The position numbers were made by a program, and so were the translations under genes. A stretch of DNA of 64,000 nucleotides, taken from Coriaria nepalensis. Taxonomy: Eukaryota; Streptophyta; Magnoliopsida; Cucurbitales; Coriariaceae. This document shows, one piece after another, positions 11,171 to 21,681 of the stretch (position 1 is its first letter; every line of letters starts with the position of its first letter). Below the pieces are notes generated by a model. That model saw only the letters and a program-made list of their open reading frames with translations, did no database searches and had not been told where the DNA came from. The DNA lies in the NCBI GenBank assembly GCA_027186245.1, contig CP114484.1:11294001-11358000 (forward strand), given 5' to 3'.

Positions 11171-12397
11171 ATGGCTGCGACTTTCACCGGCGACGAAACA
11201 GCTCCCTTCTTCGGTTTTCTCGGTGCCGCCGCTGCTCTCGTCTTTTCCTGTAAATCTCTCTCTCTCTCTCTCTCTCTTTTTCTTTTCCTTTTACGTTCTA
11301 AAGCAACGAGCCTAGCTCAATTTCACTCTATTGATTTTCGAACTACGTTATTCAAAGCGTAGTTCTTGTTTTGCTGCGACCAAATTGTAATAGGAGGAAG
11401 GAAAAACAAAAATCATGGTTTCAATGGAAGATTCTCTTCATATTATTATTATTATTATTACCATTTTGGTATTTAAGCTACTACGGCAGTGCTGTGATAG
11501 CGCGATTGAATCAATTTGTTTGTAACAAACATGATCAAAGTACAGTTCTCTCTTTTATTGAAATTTGATTAAAGAATATCGGGTAGAAGAAGAGGTAGTG
11601 ATGCTTATCTCAATTTACAGGCATGGGTGCAGCTTATGGGACTGCAAAGAGTGGGGTGGGGGTGGCCTCCATGGGAGTAATGAGGCCAGAGCTTGTGATG
11701 AAGTCTATTGTTCCAGTGGTTATGGCTGGAGTTTTGGGTATATATGGGTTGATCATAGCAGTTATAATTAGTACTGGAATAAACCCAAAAGCGAAACCTT
11801 ACTATCTGTTTGATGGTTATGCTCATTTGTCCTCTGGTCTTTCCTGTGGACTTGCCGGCCTCTCCGCCGGAATGGCCATTGGGATTGTTGGTGATGCTGG
11901 AGTCCGGTAATTTGTATTCTTGCTAGTGCTTTTTTTAGGTTATAATTGTTTTTGGTAGCTGTTGTAATTTTATCTCTTTTTGTGGTTGCTGAGTTGATGT
12001 GTGGATTCATCTCTTGTTCTATAAAGTTGGTGAGTTGATATGTATTTTAATTCTTCTACTTCTTATGTGCAAGCCCCTTTGATTTAAGCTGAGAATTTGC
12101 TTGGTAATGATCAGGACCCAAAGCTATATGGCATACGGGCCCCAGAATGTTCCTTTATTGATTCATGAGTTATTCAAAAGTCGATACAACAATGTTGCTT
12201 CTCATGATATATATGTGTTCACGATCTCTCACTTTTTTCTTCACTTGTTTTTTTATATGGACAGGGCTAATGCTCAGCAGCCTAAGCTGTTTGTTGGAAT
12301 GATTCTGATCCTCATCTTTGCTGAAGCTCTTGCGCTATATGGTCTCATTGTGGGCATCATACTCTCTTCCCGAGCTGGCCAATCCCGTGCCGATTAA
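11171..12397 (+). CDS. VHA-c: V-type proton ATPase 16 kDa proteolipid subunit c
   Basis: Three exons, 11171-11249, 11621-11906 and 12265-12397, give 165 aa, the standard length for plant VHA-c. The product is the membrane c-ring subunit of the vacuolar/endosomal proton pump (Vo sector). Four hydrophobic segments are visible. The N-terminus is [20 protein letters not shown]. The Gly-rich [20 protein letters not shown] loop is intact. The last helix carries the proton-binding glutamate in [18 protein letters not shown]. The C-terminus [10 protein letters not shown] is conserved. Introns are GT-AG, and exon 1/2 joins across the Cys codon of SCMGAAYG. A truncated copia element begins about 250 bases downstream. 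Confidence 0.97.
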
Positions 12398-12652
12398 AGC
12401 TTGAGAACCAATTTCTGCAACGCCCTTGCTCCTCTGATTCAGATCCTAATGTTAGGAATTTTAATAAATGCTTTACGTGTTTGGTAGTTGTCCGAGTATT
12501 TTGCTAAGTCTTTAGGCATGTGTTTAGTGTGTCAGGTAGTAGAGCAGTGGGTTTCAATTTTAGTTGTTGTATTTGCCTATCTATATGGCTGCTGCTTTTA
12601 ATCAAATTATCTCCCACTTTTTCTTTATCTCTATTCTTTATATCAGTGGTAT

Positions 12653-14840
12653 CAGAACCACCAGAACTCTTCATAAAAAAAAGAAAAAAAGATTTAGCAA
12701 ACAAGAAGTCTCAATGGACTCTGATAACAATTATGTCCAATCATTAATCCCTCGCTATGATGGTCATTATAATCATTGGAGCGCTATGATGGTCATGATA
12801 ATCATTATAGCATTTTGATGGAAAATTTCTTACGGTTCGAGGAGTGTTGGACCGTCGTTGAAACTGATATGCATGAACCAACTATTGGAGTGTTGTTGAC
12901 GGAAGCTCAACAAAAGAAATTGGAAGAATTGAGGCTGAAGGATCACAATGTAAACAATTATCTGTTTCAAGCAATTGACCGTTCATTTTTGGAGAGCATT
13001 CTCCAAAAGGACACTTGCAAACAAATCTGGGATTCCATGAAGAAAAAATGCCAAAAGTGAAGCGTTCGCAGTTTCAAATCTTGAGAAAAGATTTTGAGAT
13101 GTTGTAGATGAAAGATAGTGAGTCTTTCGCTAGCTACTATGCAAAGACCTTGGGGATAGCAAACAAGATGAGATTCCATGGTGAAAATATGGAAGATGTG
13201 GCTATTGTCGAGAAAATTATGTGTTCATTAGCCCCAAAATACGATTATGTTGTCTGCTCAATTGAAGAATCCAATGATATTGATGTCCTCTCACTTGATG
13301 AACTCGAAAGCTCTTTGTTGGTCTATGAACAAAAGATGAACCGCAGTTCAACTACAGATGAGTAAACTCTAAAGGCTTCTACATTTGTTCAATCCTCAAA
13401 TTCAAGAGGAAGAGACAATGGTAGTCAAGGAAGGGGGGGTTGAAGCTATAGAGATGGAAGCAAGTATTATGAAAATTCCAAAACTGATGATCATCAATCA
13501 ACTTTTCGCGGCAAAGGCAAAGGATTGGATCATCAATATGACAAATCTAAGATAGAGTGTTATAGATGTCATAAATTTGGCCATTATCATTCTGAATGCT
13601 ATTCTAAACTGCCTGACGATAAAGAAAAAGGGGAAAAGTCGAATTTTACAGAACAAAAGGAACTGAAGACTCTGTTGATGGCTTGCCATGACAAGAAAGA
13701 ATCTGAATCTGATGTTTCGTATGTAGATACAGGCTGCAGTAACCACATGTGTGGCAGTAAGTCTTCTTTTTCTTATCTAAATGAAGGCTTTCATTCTACT
13801 GTGAGTTTTGGTGATTGTTCTACAGTGAATGCGATGGGCAAGGGTGATATTAAAATAAGCACTAAAAATGGCTTTGTAGAAACAATCTCCAATGTCTTTT
13901 ATGTTCCTGATAAGAAGAGTAATTTGCTAGTGTTGGTCAATTGCAAGAAAAGGGTTATGTGATAACTATTCAGAAAGGTGTTTGTGTAGTGTATGATCCT
14001 TCAAGAGGAACTATTGCTATTATACAAATGAGTTTAAACAGGTTGTTTCCATTGAAGATAAAGAATGCCCAATCTTGCTCAATGGCTCAAATAAAATATC
14101 CATCATGACTTTGGCATTTCCGCTATGGCCACTTGAATTTTAGAGGATTAAAAACTCTTAAACAGAAGAATATGGCGATGGGTCTTCTTCAAATTATAGT
14201 ACCTTCTCAAGTATGCGAAGGGTGTGTTGTTAGCAAACAACATCGCAATCAATTTTCTCAAGAGAAATCATGGAGAACAAGGAGTGTGTTGGGGTTAATT
14301 CATTCTGACATATGCGGACCAATAAATCCATCTTCATATGGGGATAAACGAACTTAATTACCTTTATTGATCATTTTAGTTTTTTGCAGGAAAAATCTGA
14401 AGCTTGTAATACATTTAAAAGCTTCAAAGCACATGTGGAAGATGAAGCTGAGAGAGCCATTAGAACTATGTACCGATCATAGGGCAGAATATTGTTCAAA
14501 TGAATTTGAAGTATTCTGTAATAATAGAGGGATTCGAAGGGAATTCACAACTGCATATACACCTCAGCAAAATGGTATTTCAGAGAGGAAAAATATAACC
14601 ATCCTCAACATGGTGAGGAGCTTGCTAGCAAGAGGTGATATTCCAAAAATGTTTTGGCCTGAAGCAGTATGTTGGAGCATTAATGTGTTGAACAAAAGTC
14701 CCACTTTTTCTGTTCAAAACATGACACCCGAGGAAACTTGGAGTAGGCGGTAGCCAGCCGTCGATTACTTCATAATTTTTAGTTGCATTGCTTATGCACG
14801 AATTCCAGATGAGAAAAGGAAGAAGATGATAAGGGTGAAA
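12653..14840 (+). mobile_element. Ty1/copia retrotransposon, truncated and decayed
   Basis: A primer-binding-site-like string TGGTATCAGAACC starts near 12658, one mismatch from the initiator-Met type PBS. It is preceded by TATATCA as at an LTR end. A gag-like reading starts at 12714 (MDSDNNYVQSLIPRYDGHYN). Further along are a CCHC zinc knuckle (CYRCHKFGHYHSEC, about 13558), a protease-like VDTGCSNHMCG (about 13722), an integrase entry with CEGCVVSKQHR (about 14214), and the DD35E core region (YTPQQNGISERKN, about 14557). It ends near IAYARIPDEKRKK at about 14830. Multiple stops and frameshifts break the polyprotein. Reverse transcriptase, RNase H and the 3' LTR are missing, so it cannot move by itself. 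Confidence 0.9.
12753..12810 (+). repeat. 29-base tandem duplication inside copia gag
   Basis: CGCTATGATGGTCAT-type sequence starting at 12753 repeats at 12782 with few changes. Both copies encode RYDGH-N-H-S. Because 29 is not a multiple of three, the duplication shifts the gag frame. Confidence 0.8.
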
Positions 14841-15304
14841 AGTATGGGTGAGCAGGTCGCTCCGAACCTGATCCAACAGCATGTTTCATCTCATTCTCTC
14901 TTCTTCCCCCCTCCCCCTCTCTGCTCTCAATTGTTTTGGCAGGAAACATTTCTGCCGAAGAGCCCGAATTGGAAGGATAATGTATACTCTGAAGCAACGA
15001 AATCTATCATGTAAAAGAAGAAACGGGGCAGTATGACGATTGTCTCTAATTGAATTAGTCGGTGCTTTAGATGTGAAACATCCATTGGCATGGAATTATG
15101 GGTCTCTTATCTTTGATCTTAAACCCATGAGAGTTTGTGCCAAGATCTTAAACTCATGCAGATATATATATATATATATATATACAATAAAGTTGTTTGT
15201 TTGAGGATTTGTAATTGCCTTCTTTAATCTTACAATTAAATTGTTCGCCAAAAACCAAGTTAGGCTGTCTGTGTAACAAGAGAAAAAATAAAGGCGTACA
15301 CATG
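14841..15304. other. Spacer with TA microsatellite
   Basis: Noncoding spacer after the copia truncation point, with a TA dinucleotide tract at about 15162-15184. No gene or LTR is recognised. Confidence 0.4.
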
Positions 15305-15376
15305 GGGGCATTCCGAGAATCGAACTCGGGACCTCTCGCACCCAAAGCGAGAATCATACCACTAGACCAAATGCCC
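15305..15376 (-). tRNA. trnP-UGG: tRNA-Pro (TGG)
   Basis: Minus strand from 15376: acceptor GGGCATT pairs with AATGCCC at 15306-15312, with discriminator C at 15305. Box A (TGGTCTAGTGGTATG), anticodon loop TTTGGGT with anticodon TGG, and box B (GGTCCCGAGTTCGAATC) are all present. The length is 72 nt with no intron. The cloverleaf stems pair fully by eye. Confidence 0.95.
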
Positions 15377-15900
15377 GCTTGTTATGAGACCTTGTTTGTA
15401 GTTTATTTAACTCTCTTTAAAAAGTTTTCTCTCACCATTTCTTCTACCAAATCCAACTCGATAATTAATAAACATCAATTTTTGAAGTTAGAATATAAAA
15501 TATTAACTTTTATAAAAGTTAGATTATGGAGTTAAATACATAAGGAGATAGATTAACGTTGCAAAAATTGTAACCTAAAACAAAAAGGAGGTACTGAAAT
15601 TCAGATTTTTGGTGTACAAAAGCAAAAATAAATAAATAAAACAGAAAGAGAAAGAGAGAGAGGAAATGTTTCTATATACACCGGAGGTAAAACAGATTTG
15701 AGGTAAGACATCCTCAAAACAAGAAGCATATTACACAAGAAGATATTCGACATAAAATAACAAAACGCAAAATGCTTGAATAATCACCATATCTTCTCGA
15801 AGAATAAGCACGCATAGCTTAAACAGTTAAACCTCAAATGCTAGTGTACTATGAGATTATACAATATATAACTATACAGAGAACCTATTTGCTATCCATT
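15377..15900. other. Spacer and FBP7 3' UTR
   Basis: AT-rich sequence that probably includes the 3' UTR of the minus-strand F-box gene. No other feature is seen. Confidence 0.35.
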
Positions 15901-18440
15901 TCAACCGGGTACAAAGTAATCCATCTTATCCACAGGTAGATTGAGAACCGATGTACCTACCTAAACCATACAAGAAGTAAACATAAATAATCAGATTGAA
16001 ATCTAATCATAGAAAGCTTAATTGGGTTCCTGAAATACAACAGACATTGCAATTCCAGAAGTAAAGAAGTTGGATGTGCTCATTCATACCTCTTCGAAGG
16101 GAACAAAGATAAAAGGGGTTAGACCCCTCTTGTGAGAAACTGCAGGAACATCTGGATTATGCGTTTCATCATCTTCCCACCCTTCAACAATGCCGAGAAT
16201 ATCCTCGTCTGGACCTCCAACCTCACTATCATTCACTCCACTTGTAACAAGAGACAATAGATCCATCCTGTTGTTTGCCCCTGCTGTTGTTCCTCTTAAC
16301 CTTTTATATACCAAGGCCAGATAAAGAGCAACTTTAAAAGAAGAAAAATGTGACTATTTAATAGAAGGCACTTCTTTATAACCCATCAATATTAAGCAAG
16401 TCCTAAGAGAATAAACACCTCATCCGGAGTCTGAGTACTGTAGGACGAAAGCCTGGGTATAAAACAGCAGCTTCAACCTAAAATGATATAGTTACCATGA
16501 TTATTGAATATAGGCAGAGTCAGCCAATGAGAAGAGTAAAGGGCACTATAAAAGCAGAGGCCCGGCTATCTCATTTCCTTTTTTAAAGGACAGCTTAAGG
16601 AACACAACTAACCTTTTCATCTGCCAATGTGTAATGCCCACTAAAGACGCAGTCTACTTTTGACGCACGGAAGTTCATGCACTTTGCTACATCCTTAATC
16701 TTTTGAGAAGAATTCTGAAAGTTAAAAAGGAGATGGTAGATTCTGATTAAAAAATAAATATTTTTTGGGTTTTTAAATGTAAGAAATGACATTGATGATT
16801 ATAACCTTGTAAAGAAATCGACCAGAAGGATAAAATCTGATGTAACGGAAGTAGCAGACCTGTAATAGAGGGGGAAATCACATCAAACCAATTACATTAA
16901 GGACTTCATCGAAAACAAAGCATGACAGTGACATTAAGGACCCCTCTATTGCACATAACTGTCTTCAATTTTACATTGTGCAAATTGAAGCTTCAAACAG
17001 CTACAATTTATATATTGGGGAGAAAATGTTCATAGAGCAGAATAGGAGAATACCAAGTGAACCGGATTAGTGACTTTCCACTCTGCAATTCCAGCACGAA
17101 TATAGGTATTCCTACTTACATAAAGGCCTGAGATGCAAAAACAGATGATATTTTTGTAATCAAGCTCTAAAGACATAATAAGCTTGGATTCAACCAAGAA
17201 AGGGAAATAAAGTTTACCATCAGTGCGAACCCTCGGTCTTAAAAGCCACATTTTTTTCCATGAACCCTCAAACTGTGACTGCAAAGTCTTGTAGTTTTCA
17301 ACAACACCAGAAAACTGTACCAAAAATAGACCTCATTTAAAACAATTTACGAATGTAGATGAAGCTAAGTCCAAAAGGACTCTTTGTTTTCCGACCCAAT
17401 TCCAAGATTACCTGCCACGCTTTTAAGCAGGCATTGCGCCAGAACACAGGATTACGAATGGTATACCTCCATTTCCGACAAACACACGATGCCCTTCCCA
17501 AGTCATATGGAGTCACTCTGGCAAAGACCTGTTTATATAAAATCAATTTCAGAGACTTGCTTTCTCTCCTCGAAAATAAGAGTACTGTTCCTCCTAGCTA
17601 GCAAAATATTTTAGTAGAGTAAGAACCTCAAACAGTAGCTCGTCAGGCAAAGAGCGGTGTAATAGGGCTGGATCAACATATGGCTTTCGACTAATACTTC
17701 CCACTGGTGCAACAGGTCTAACATTGACTCCATAGAGATCTGAATCACAAAATCTAAAAACGATGAGAAATTAAAGATCCATTTAGCATGAAGAACTAAC
17801 TAGTATCATAAAATTACACAAATCATAGGCTAAAGATAATATTTAAGAAAAAGAAAAAGAAAAAAAAAAGATCCATTACCAAGCCATGGTCTTTTTGTAA
17901 TGAAGTATTTGACCGTCTTCAATCGCAAAGCTGATTCAAGTTCAGCAGGAACCTTCAATGCAAAATCTGAAAAGGGGCCAGCATTAACAAGAGTTGATAT
18001 CAAAATTATTTAGCGTAGAATTTTTTATTTAATTGCTTCAATGGATTTTACAACTTGAATGTAGGTGTTTACAAGTCGTACAATACAAGGAGAATAATTT
18101 AGTTGTATAAATAAGTTCCTTCAAAATCGACCATAAAAACACGAAAATTTAAGAAAATCTAGTCCCTCAGTATTTTCCACTAGATAATTAGAAACTAAAT
18201 AACATTTCCAGTTCAAAATCATATTACTTTTTGTTAGACTACAGATGGAAGGTTGTATCTGCAGATAATTAATAATTGCCAGAAAATCAATTCGAATGAA
18301 GAGATTCCATGAAATTTAAGATAAAAATATCAAATTCGGAAGCTGCTGAAAACGAAGTCCAAATTCAATGGCTAACAAGTAACTTGAAAAAAATCAGATT
18401 CAATGGTTCCAATCACCAGAAAAGACATACCTGAAGCCAT
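15901..18440 (-). CDS. FBP7: F-box protein 7 (FBP7) homologue
   Basis: Eleven exons on the minus strand join in frame into 327 aa: 18440-18431, 17966-17880, 17739-17627, 17528-17412, 17314-17218, 17127-17054, 16859-16806, 16714-16613, 16477-16419, 16300-16090, 15960-15901. The first coding exon is only 10 bases (MAS plus one base). The F-box core is [20 protein letters not shown] followed by [13 protein letters not shown] and [12 protein letters not shown]. Downstream is the FBXO9-like region ([35 protein letters not shown]). The C-terminus ends [10 protein letters not shown] as in the family. F-box proteins recruit substrates to SCF ubiquitin ligases. The Arabidopsis homologue, At1g21760 (328 aa), supports protein synthesis under temperature stress. 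All introns are GT-AG. The gene appears intact, next to a dead PDI gene exactly where Arabidopsis has PDIL1-1. Confidence 0.95.
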
Positions 18441-19153
18441 GATAATACAAGGGACCGGTTTTCCAAGGAGCGAACAAGTTGAACGTTGGCCCCTGGATAT
18501 TTTCTCGGGAAAATTGAGAGCGAAGGAGAGGGGGAGGAGGGGGTAAGAAAGAGGGAAGGAAAAAATGCGCAAGAGAAACTTCGATCCAGTGTCAACCGTT
18601 TAACCAAAAACCCCTTGGTCCTTAAACCGACTTCCCAGTTGGACGAATAGGAGCCCTTCAAATTTTTGGGCCCACATTCAGAAACACCCATTGATCATAT
18701 AAAATGAAAATACACGGTTGTGATTAATATATTTTCGATCCGAGTGGAAACACACAAGCGACGAGCTACACGTGCGTTTTCCGTGGCTTCAATTTCTTCC
18801 CTCGCGCTGTATATTAAATCTCCCTTGTTAGTTCAATGAACTTGGACATTTTCCGTTATTTCTATTTTGGCCCAAGAAATTCTTGTATATACATAATTAT
18901 GACCTCGTAATATACTAAATTAAATTATAATATGAATATTATTTAGAAAAGTGACGTAATCTAGGTGCATGTAGCCAAAAATGTGTCTTTTTGGGGCATT
19001 CTTCTTTAAGTTTTACTGTCGTGATAAGATTATTGGATCAAAACTTGCTACAAGGTTACAAGAAAAGTATTTCAACTCTCCATCCATCATAAATAGAAGA
19101 ACACAACCTATAGCATTATGGATCCTCTGCAGTTAAATTCACTTATGTTTTAT
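18441..19153. other. FBP7 promoter region and spacer to PDI relic
   Basis: Upstream region of FBP7. It contains an ACGT-core motif ACACGTGCG near 18767-18775 and AT-rich sequence at about 18840-18960. No gene is seen. Confidence 0.35.
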
Positions 19154-21152
19154 TTAGAGCTCGTCCTTGGCTTCGGAATCTTCCTTCCGATCATCTCCTG
19201 GCTTCGAATCTTTCTCAGCAGCCTTATCCCAATTCTTTTCAATGAAGTCTATGATGTCTTTTTTAGTTCTACCCCCTTCATACTGCAACAACTTTCCGCT
19301 TGCTGATTTGAAGCACAAGGTAGGGAAGCCCTGTACGTCAAAAGTGCTGATCAGGTAGTCATTTGCCGTGGCATCCTAGAAGGTTATGTAACAGAGAAAT
19401 CAGTTTTGCAGAAGACATTTACGAATGCAAGATCATGTAAGAAAATCTTTAAGGCAGCGTGGATGCTTGTCATTGCGACAATCCCTTCTGTAACTGGGTA
19501 GGTAGGTAGGTAGGTAGTATAAAAATGATGACAAGCAAATTATAGAACTATACAATAGAACAGATCTTACAAGCTTAGCAATGATGATATCAGGATCACT
19601 TTTAAGCGAGATGGCAACTTCATCTAGGATGGGAGCAAGGTTCTTGCAGTGGCCGCACCAAGGAGCATAAAATTCTAGAAGAACTGCATGGTGAAGCATT
19701 TCAAACATTACGAATTTGGTATTGTAATAAGGCAAGGCACCGGTAATAAGAATACATCTAAGAAATACAATATAGGTTCAAAAGGCCAACCAACTCTAGA
19801 TCTAAAGCATGAATGTTCACATACCATTTTTTCCAGACTTGAAAACTACATCCTGGAGACTGTCAGCAACAACTACTCTCACGGGTTCATCATTATGCTC
19901 GGGGATAGGTTCTGACTTTCGGAATGCCAGGACATTTCCATCCTGTAGAAATGTAACTTGACAGCAGCATAGTCTTTATATCAATCAAAAAGGAAAAATA
20001 TCGTATGCTGCTGTCAATCGAAATTTAAAAAATGCAAACCTTACCTGGGGAATTCCACAAATTAAGAAAAGAAGAAATCTTGGACAATATTAAGAAAAGA
20101 AAGAGTTTTCAACTTGTATTCCAACATTTGGCTTTAAGTATTTTGGTCCATCTTTGTTTTGTATGATTATTAGAGGCACCTGATCATCTTTAAGTCCAAA
20201 AAACTGTTTTCAAGAACAAGGAATTAACGTGTTAAGAGATACATATTACATGAACACTGCCAGAAACAGATACGTGGAGAAAAGATACACCTTGAGGGCA
20301 ACTTGGCTGGCCTCAATTTCTCCAATCAGAAAGCTTAGACCCTCTCCTTTGTATTGCTCAGCAATTTTGTGATACTTGGATTTGAACTCTCCAGTGTCCT
20401 CATTACTGAAGTTCAGAAACAACGGGGCCTACCAATTACAAAAAAAGATTTGTGATAAGCAGTCGGAAATTAAATGATGGTCAAACTACGAGGCTAACAG
20501 ATAATGGGCCAGGATTGCCACCTTCATTTTTGAACAAATTGAACTGGTAAAAAAATAAAAATTTAATCGTTCTTTCGCTGCTTTCTCACCTTTGCATTGG
20601 CATTATTGAAAAACTTGTTAACATAAGGACGATTGCTTGGGTCGCTATCGAAAATAGTCACCACGGGAACACTGGATTCTTGTCCGAAATCAGACTTCCG
20701 CAGTTACAACAACAATCTTCTTGTCCGAAACCAGACTTCCGGCATCTTCAACAGTTTTGATTTCAGCAGAAGCAGGTCCAGTTTGTCTCTTCAAAAAGTC
20801 AGCAACACCTTCTGAATCACGGGGACCCTTGTACTCTTGACTAATCTTCCCTCCATTTCTAAGAATCTTAATAGTGGGGAAACCCCTGATTTCAAATTCA
20901 GTTGCAAGTGCTCCATTTGCTTGTTCGCTTGCATCGATTTTCGCTGAAGTCACTGGAGGGTCCTGACTACTCAAAATAGATGCAGCTTTTTCGTATTATC
21001 AGGAAAAAAAAAAAGTAACTCTCGGTAGTTGTAGAGAGAAGGCACACTACAGTTTCAAATATATACACGAATCAGAAGTAGATTCTAAATAAATGATTTC
21101 AGGAAAGAACATCTTCTTACCTCTGGGGCCAGCTTCTTACAGTGTCCAAACC
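19154..21152 (-). pseudogene. Protein disulfide isomerase (PDIL1-type) pseudogene
   Basis: Minus-strand exon relics match a two-thioredoxin ER PDI in order. A fragment of the first active-site exon (FGHCKKLAPE, about 21150-21121) lacks its N-terminal part. Next come the rest of domain a (about 20990-20700), a b'-like piece (SVPVVTIFDSDPSNRPYVNK, about 20690-20591), SKYHKIAEQYKGEGLSFLIG (about 20430-20292), and LKDDQVPLIIIQNKDGPKYL (about 20205-20110). The last exons carry the second CGHC motif ([20 protein letters not shown], from about 19689) and a perfect ER-retention KDEL followed by TAA at 19156-19154. Exon 1 with the signal peptide is absent. About 75 residues of the b domain are deleted, with a 22-base direct repeat at the junction. 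The exon ending near 20110 runs into a stop without a donor. A gene with this damage cannot give a normal PDI. Its place next to FBP7 matches Arabidopsis PDIL1-1 (At1g21750). Confidence 0.9.
20679..20741. repeat. 22-base direct repeat at the PDI deletion junction
   Basis: CTTGTCCGAAATCAGACTTC at 20679-20698 (unit to 20700) recurs at 20720-20741 with one substitution. The repeats flank the point where about 75 codons of the PDI reading frame are missing, so they look like a scar of the rearrangement. Confidence 0.85.
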
Positions 21153-21681
21153 TAAAACACAAGAAACACAATGCATGTTTATTTAAAAATTGTCCCGTGG
21201 TTATATTTCTTTCCTCCTATGTATTTTTTCGATTTATTTAAGAATTCTGAAAAAAAAAAAATTTCTCATTTTCCTCATCGTTATCTGCATACATGCAAAG
21301 TCATAAATGAGATAATAACTTTTTTAATCTCCAGTTAATACGACACGTCGACACCACCTTCCTCCAAATCAGTTGTCAAGCATTACAACCAATATTGCAC
21401 AAAATAAATGAATTTTTTGCTGTACAAAATCCTACCCTTAAACGGCTACTACTAGTCTACTACTTGCTGGAACAAAATTCCAAGACTCGCAACCTCTGCT
21501 ATGAATAAAATCAACTACAAACTGCTTCTTTTTCTCTTCCGGCCTAACCATTCTACATCATCACTACATGTAAGCCAATCGACTGGTCTCCTTACTAACC
21601 CGCGGCTTGGCTTACCAGCCTTGACTCGAGTAACATAACGTTTCGGGTCTTCTTGAGAACTTATACAGAAAAGCCAATGAA
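21153..21681. other. Spacer and 3' UTR of the DUF630/632 gene
   Basis: The missing 5' exons of the PDI gene would be expected here, but none is found. The right part is probably the 3' UTR of the DUF630/632 gene. Confidence 0.4.

Noticed and set aside
15154..15357. Open frames over the tRNA-Pro region
   Set aside because: Overlap the tRNA and the TA tract; composition artefact.
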